Assembly: GCA_039619475.1 (NCBI GenBank)
Contig: CM077115.1
Span: 491,495,352-491,559,351 of the forward strand
Source: Icerya purchasi
Taxonomy: Eukaryota > Arthropoda > Insecta > Hemiptera > Monophlebidae
Reading direction: 5' to 3'
DNA: 64,000 nt
Of this stretch, positions 58,469 to 64,000 are shown in pieces (positions within the stretch are counted from its first letter, which is position 1; each line of letters begins with the position of its first letter). Below the pieces are notes generated by a model that worked only from the letters and a program-made list of their open reading frames with translations, did no database searches and was not told where the DNA came from. The position numbers and the translations under genes are program-made.

Positions 58469-58570
58469 AATTAAATAAGTTGCGGGTCGGGCAAGTATAC
58501 GCCCGTTGTGTGAGTGCCCGACACTCTCATATTAACGTTTATTTAAAAAACGCAGTTAATACCAATTGCA
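58469..58570 (+). repeat. Dispersed repeat B, copy 2
   Basis: GTCGGGCAAGTATACGCCCG, TTGTGTGAGTGCCCGACACT, CTCATATTAACGTTTATTTA match 42299-42385. GTCGGGCA and TGCCCGAC form an 8-bp stem; both copies keep the GGGCA/TGCCC part. Confidence 0.6.
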
Positions 58571-58794
58571 ATGAGATGTCACAGTACCTTCGCGTGCAAG
58601 GTTGATAATACAGAAGGCGGCTTATATATATATATAACTACTGTGTGCATACACATGTCGAGAGTTCTGAATAGCGAGAAATATATGTGACTTACACAGA
58701 TACAAAGCAGTTCAATTACTGATAATTAAGAAGAGGCTTTTAATTCAGTTGATTTTTTTTTATATATATAGGTGTATATTATATATTCACAATG

Positions 58795-58990
58795 GTCGTC
58801 GCGATAGTCTATAGAGCGCTTGACTTCCATTACGGAGGTCACGGGTTCGATCCCGGGCAACGGCAGAACTTCTTATTACAAAGAATTAAATTAAAAATAC
58901 TCGATAATAATCATGTGGAAGGCAATGGTAAACCACCACGTACAACATCATACGCGCGCTAGTTCAGTACACACAGCAAACGCACGCCGG
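58795..58990 (+). mobile_element. tRNA-derived SINE with a conserved body motif
   Basis: The head GTCGTCGCGATAGTCTATAG, AGCGCTTGAC and the perfect B box GGTTCGATCCC (58844-58854) form a tRNA-like region. Its anticodon arm is abnormal (7-bp stem, 5-nt loop). The body contains GGCAATGGTAAACCACC (58921-58937), a block that, to my recollection, recurs in several arthropod SINE families. It differs from the SINE at 20.5-21.3 kb. The 3' boundary and target duplication were not found. Confidence 0.6.
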
Positions 58991-61529
58991 ATTGCACTTG
59001 TATATCGATAAATCAAACGATTACCAATCAGTTCCGGGTGTGGTCTTGCGTGCGTACACATTCGTACTGCATATAAACAATTGCCATGAGCGCTGCTGCG
59101 CCTATTCTGTACAACTAGAATGCACAAATAGGCAGTCAAGATGCTCGGAATCGAGCGATACGACTCCGAGATATATTCATAATGGTAGAAAATTAATCAG
59201 TAAAACGTGCTACAATATTAATATAGCCTCGCTTTACGAAAACACCGATCCTCTTTCCACATGTATATATTTTCGTTCTTTATTAATAATTTTTAATTTT
59301 AATTATTGTTGCCACAGTTCAAAGTCATATTATCCCGGTGTAGAAATGATCGGTTTTTAATAGTTTGTAATTTGTTTTTTAATGCATGACATAAGTTCGG
59401 TTTTTTTTCCCCCTTTAGTAGCTATATAATTTTTTTTTTCTTTCAACATTTTTAGAGTGAAAGAAACTAGTAGGCTCAGTAGTTGATTAATTTATTTTTC
59501 GCATTAAAAATTTCCCATCACTAGGCAGTGTGTGTGGCGCCAGGAATTTAATTCCCAATCTGAAATAAGCGAAAAATCATCTAATTTTCGACTATCAAAC
59601 TGAAGGTTGAAGTTTCAAACTCGTAAAAACCTCCGGGGTGGCCCTCGGCTAAAAATCAAAATCTCAGAAATTAAAAGAGCGTTAAGAGAAAAGCTTCCAG
59701 CGGAGTGCTGCCGTAATGTGTGTCGATAAAATATTCAGCAATAATTCTGTTCGGATGTAAAAAATTAACAGTGCAAAAGACTGCGTTTGATTCGGTGATA
59801 ATCGCGCTGAATCTTAATTTTCACTGTTACTTTTACAAAGCAAGCTTCTAAAAGTTTGTGAACAGCTTCAAAATTCTTTCCGGTCGGAAAATATTATATA
59901 TTCTTTCTGGCGGTTAATCGGTGTTTATATTAACTGAAAATTTTGGAAAACACAAACAGTTTTACACGCACGTTTCCAGAATTTATGTTCTACTAGCGTT
60001 TTTTTTTGTTTTTTTTATATATCTCTTTTTATAGGACTTTTTTTTTTTTTTCTAAAATTTTTTCGCGGATTTTCTTTAATTTTACGTAACCACTCTAAAT
60101 GGCAAACAAGTTATTTACATGAAGGAAAAAGAGATTACGAAAAAACATAAAAAACGGAGAAGGCCGCTTAATTACAATTTAGCGCGGCTATTGTACAGCA
60201 GTACTTCGATTTTAATTCCGTTTCAAACAAAAGTTCACAATTCTTTGCCTCTATGTACTACTGTCAGTCTCGCGATTCGAAGTATAGATTTTTTTGAATT
60301 GTGTAGTCATCTCCTACAATGTATCCACATTCTAAAGTTTTGAAGAAATCAGCAAAGTGTTCCTTTTTTATATTGTGTCGTGGAGAACAGTAAACTGCCC
60401 CCCATATTTGGCCCTTCATTAATTACTACGCTGTAGATAATTAAGGTTATTTTTTTTTTTTTTTTCAGTTCGAGATGTTTTATGCTGCGTTTTATTATTT
60501 GCGTTCCAGGTTACAATTTTGTAAGTTTCTCATTTCTTATTTAACATAGCCAATGACGGCACCGAGTAAAAGAGTTGGCCTTGCTGTTTCATCACACTGA
60601 GAAAAAGCGATTTGATTTCACATATGAATGTAACAATGTTGAAATGTTATTAACGCTTGTATTATCAGCGGTATTAGAGGTCTGAGGTTTTTCTTGAACC
60701 TGTCGTGTAACTAATGTTTGCGCATAGCTGCTCGTTGACCGGTGATTTGTATTTTGTTTCTGTTTGGGTGTTAGATGGAAATTAATAAATAATTTTGCGT
60801 ACCATTAGTGTTTTCGTTCGAAAACCACTTTTTGATAAACTCTAGGATGAAGTAGCTAGTGGAAATCTGCAAGTAAGTGTGTGCATTAACATTTGGATTT
60901 AAAAACGTTTGTGTAAATATTTTCTCAATTATAATGGGGGCAATTTAACGCAATTTCTCTATACTGGAAAATTTATGTCCGGCATATTAAAAATCGTTTA
61001 TTGTGTGTCAAATGTTTTAGAAATATAAAAATGATTAGTTCTGAAAATTTAATTTTCATTTCCATAGTTTCCTTAATATTTATTTTTTGTAAATAGTCGT
61101 GTTTATTTTATTATTACAACATCTTATAGACATAATATTGTATAATATATGAACTTTCTATAAAGAGTATACTGTGTTATACCGGAAACCACTGGGGGGG
61201 GGGGATTGTCCCAATTGAACAATTGTTAATGACACGCCGGTTATGGAAAACCCAGAAGTGTTTAGTGAAGTAGGATTAACGAGTATAAGTGACGATGGAA
61301 ATAATAATGATAGGGATCACCCTTTTAAAAGAGAATATAATTTACAAAATCGTAATCGGCTGAAACGAGCGCGAGTTAAATTTTAATTTAGTTTCTGATG
61401 ATGGACCGTGTGTGAAACGTTAAATAGAGTTGTGTATTAATATTGACGTGGTGTTTACGAAAAATTGCGATTTCGATGTTAATATGAACCACGGAAACTC
61501 TTTGAATGTTGTTATATTTTATAAATATA
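58991..61529. other. Unassigned DNA
   Basis: No gene recognised. A 122-codon plus frame (58992-59360) starts in the SINE flank and shows no domain. A short ATG frame at 61240-61386 (MENPEVFSEVGLTSISDDG...) is protein-like but too short to place. G-rich tract at 61193-61204, next to ATTGTCCCAATTG. Confidence 0.45.
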
Positions 61530-61658
61530 AAATAGATAAGTACCTCCTCGATAACAAACAAAATAAGTACAAAAAAGTTTACTTTGATAAATTAAAATTT
61601 ATTAAAGTAAATTATTTTATACCTGCTGTTTCGTTTGTTATCGAGGTATTTATTTATT
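61530..61658. repeat. Long near-perfect hairpin (about 60-bp arms)
   Basis: The left arm holds ATAAGTACCTCCTCGATAAC, AAACAAAATAAGTAC and AAGTTTACTTTGATAAAT. Read inward from the other side, the right arm gives ATAAATACCTCGATAACAAA, CGAAACAGCAGGTATAAAAT and AATTTACTTTAATAAAT. Mismatches and two small indels are scattered, and the loop is only a few bases (TAAA). The size would suit a MITE core or a small-RNA precursor hairpin. An open frame (61430-61705) runs through it but is unlikely to be a gene. Confidence 0.75.
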
Positions 61659-63389
61659 TGACATTTATAAGTATTAACAAGCGCAGGCATTTTAGTTACA
61701 TTTAAAACCACTATATTTGGCTTCCTTACAACATTTTCCGAGAATACCACACTCCTTTTTTACCAATATATAAATATCATTTTGTTTTCTCGAGCACCTT
61801 CGCTTTCTTGATTCATTTTAACAGATCCGGTTTCTTCTTTCATCCAATCATCATCCTTGTTTACTATTAAAGGAAACATCATAGAAACAATAATATATAA
61901 TTAAAATTAATTACATCGACATGTTTCAGAGATTTATCTCCCTAATCACCATGGTGAAAATTCGTATCATTCTTTCTTCGATTTCTGGCCCATGCGGGAA
62001 AATATGAAAAATTTGAAACTAACGCGGTGTTGTTGGGAGTATTTCTAACGAATGATCGTGCAGAATTTTCTTACTAGCGAAAAATATAGCAACGGAATAA
62101 AAATTCTCACACAAACAATGTATAGAATTTTTCGCTATCGCCGACTTCGGCAACATTCAGCATAGAACGCGAGATTACTTTTAATATAGTCGATTTGTTA
62201 GATCACCGATTTACGAATGACATACAGAAAGAAGCGGTAGAAGAAAATATACATTGTACGCGTGGCCAACGCGCTGGAGAATAATGTGACATCGTCCGTT
62301 TTACTTTCTAGTGTGAATGATGAAGAATGAAAATGAAAAAGAGAGAAGTCTAAGCTGCTGGGCCATTCAGAATTTTTATTAAATTCGTAAGTACTAAAGA
62401 CGGAGTCTGCGTCAGCAGATGAGGAGTATAAACGGGGACATTTCGCGCGCAAGGAAGGAAATGTGTGCTAATCTAAGATGGTATGGAGTGGTTTCCTTTT
62501 CCCGTTCAGATTGAAGTCGGTTAGTTGAGCGATATACAAAAGCCGTCACTGAGAGAGTAGTAGGCCCGGAATGTGCTAATAACGTTAAAAAGGTCCGTTA
62601 ACATCAAGCGCGAATCGCGCACCCATTTCATAAGTAGACGATAGAGTAGGTGAATAGTTCGTAAGTGGTTCTTGTGCTTCCTTTGATGCGAACCTGTACA
62701 ATGCCGCATTATCGTCAGTATTCCCCCTTTTTTTTTTTTTTTGTTTTTTTTTGTTTTTTTTTTGGTTTGCCGTATCCATGAATTTCGGAACCGCAATATC
62801 CATGACGACGTCTTTTTCTTTTATTTATACTTCATAGTTGATGGCGATATTTACACTTGTAATTAACAATTTAGAAAGTGTAACGTTACTTTTCTGTTTC
62901 TACGGTTTTATTTTATCTTTTCATTCTATAAGACGGAAAATACTAAAAAAAATTAAACCTTAAGGTGTTGCGTTTGAATGGTTTAGGATTTTTCGAAAAT
63001 TAAGAATTAGACACATTGTCAGCGCAAGCGGAAGTTCGAAAATTAAATATTAAATGCAACTGCGAATGATGAAAAATTTTAAAAGACGCTGACAAATCAC
63101 GCCCTATACTCGTAATCCAACTGCAATATCGAGTAATCGCTTCAATTAGTGAGCCTATGATAAAAACATAGTCTTCCTACCGCGCACACGGATTTCTTCG
63201 GGTTTATTACAAGCCCCGTCGTCAGCTTTAAAACATTAATTTGATCTTAAAGTTTCACTTCGTTTTTGATTAAAACCGCGATATTTATTTACTTTAATAA
63301 TAGCAAACATCTCGAGCTTAGGGGTAATTCATTTTTTCACGTTCCATATTAAAAATAAATGAATAAAAAAAGGCGTTAGGAATCTTCCA

Positions 63390-63394
<5 letters not shown>
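61659..63394. other. Unassigned DNA
   Basis: No gene recognised. T/G low-complexity at 62727-62763. Confidence 0.5.

Positions 63395-63451
<57 letters not shown>
63395..63451. repeat. (CA)n microsatellite
   Basis: About 28 uninterrupted CA units. Confidence 0.97.
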
Positions 63452-63455
<4 letters not shown>

Positions 63456-64000
63456 AACATAACCGTATCATTAAAAATATGAAAAGTTGAAATAAGGATT
63501 ATTCATAATCATACGTGTGGAACTGCTTTTCAGAAACAGATCCATCGGTTTGCTGGTGTCAAAATTTTCTGTAAAATTCTATTAAGGAACAGTTCTTAAA
63601 AAAGAGATGAACTATGTCCGCTTTAGTGATCATTTGTACTCGGCATTTATTAAAAAGTAAGTAAAAGTAATACACTTATTTACCACGGTAAATGTGAAAT
63701 TGTTAGCAGATCGTTATTTTTCCGGTAATGAACTAGATTTATTTATACGTTGTGATTTCAAATTTTCCTCAATATCGAAACACACTCGTCCTAGGTTATA
63801 ATCATATTTGAGTATACTCTGTGCTGTTAGCTGGGTACTTGATTTAATTTGTTGTAAATTTTTACTTATTTTTAAATGTAGGTGAATACATGCCTGCTTG
63901 TTATAAACTTTATAATAAAAAGCAACTTCAATAGCAAACAAATATAATAAGGGGGTAAAAATAATTTATAACAATAAATTAAATAAATACCCCTTATTTT
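63452..64000. other. Unassigned DNA
   Basis: No gene recognised; AT-rich to the window end. The 75-codon minus frame at 63714-63941 has no motif. Confidence 0.5.

Noticed and set aside
58795..58866. Functional tRNA gene
   Set aside because: The A and B boxes are good, but the anticodon arm would need a 7-bp stem with a 5-nt loop and the acceptor stem has mismatches. The sequence continues into a SINE body.
61430..61705. 91-codon open frame as a gene
   Set aside because: It spans the long hairpin at 61530-61658 and has AT-driven composition (Lys, Tyr, Ile, Asn), so coding is unlikely.

Overview
The window looks like a stretch of a large, AT-rich, repeat-loaded arthropod genome, most likely an insect. 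One host coding exon can be recognised: the first coding exon of a metabotropic GABA-B receptor subunit (minus strand, 34797-35051). It carries a signal peptide and ends at a clean splice donor. No later exon of that gene is recognisable in the 34.8 kb downstream of it on its own strand, so the window is probably intron and intergenic DNA around a long-intron neuronal gene. CG dinucleotides are not obviously depleted, as in many Hymenoptera, but the order cannot be fixed from the sequence.

Layout: (1) 1-10 kb: mostly unassigned DNA with a mariner relic (3590-3985), a 3' fragment of a non-LTR family called 'family A' here (5455-5990, minus) and a CR1-like 3' end (8690-8886). (2) 10.5-17 kb: a deleted hAT joined to a family A fragment, a decayed ORF1, and a CR1/Jockey-type non-LTR copy (14940-16940) split by a small insert with a hammerhead-like motif. 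(3) 20.5-21.3 kb: two direct copies of one SINE, each with its own target-site duplication. (4) 25.4-27.3 kb: a dead hAT element with both ends and an 8-bp duplication. (5) 30.4-33.6 kb: a 3.2 kb DNA element with triplicated TIR motifs and an 8-bp duplication, holding two nested insertions. (6) 34.8-35.1 kb: the GABA-B receptor exon. (7) 35.9-41.5 kb: a nearly complete I-group non-LTR retrotransposon (minus) with gag-like ORF1, endonuclease, reverse transcriptase, RNase H and poly(A). (8) 42-56 kb: fragments of several LINE families, a 1.5 kb palindrome with tRNA-like sequence in both arms, a tail-to-tail pair of family A copies and a pogo relic. (9) 56-64 kb: MITE-like ends, a SINE, a ~130 bp hairpin and a (CA)n tract.

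The coding signals found are almost all transposon remains, and the nested insertions give a relative chronology. No bacterial-type operons, CRISPR arrays, rRNA genes or convincing functional tRNA genes were seen. The most unusual items are two copies of a small insert with a hammerhead-ribozyme-like core carrying paired changes at core positions 3 and 8, the DNA element at 30446-33628, the palindrome at 47746-49245, and the 61530-61658 hairpin.
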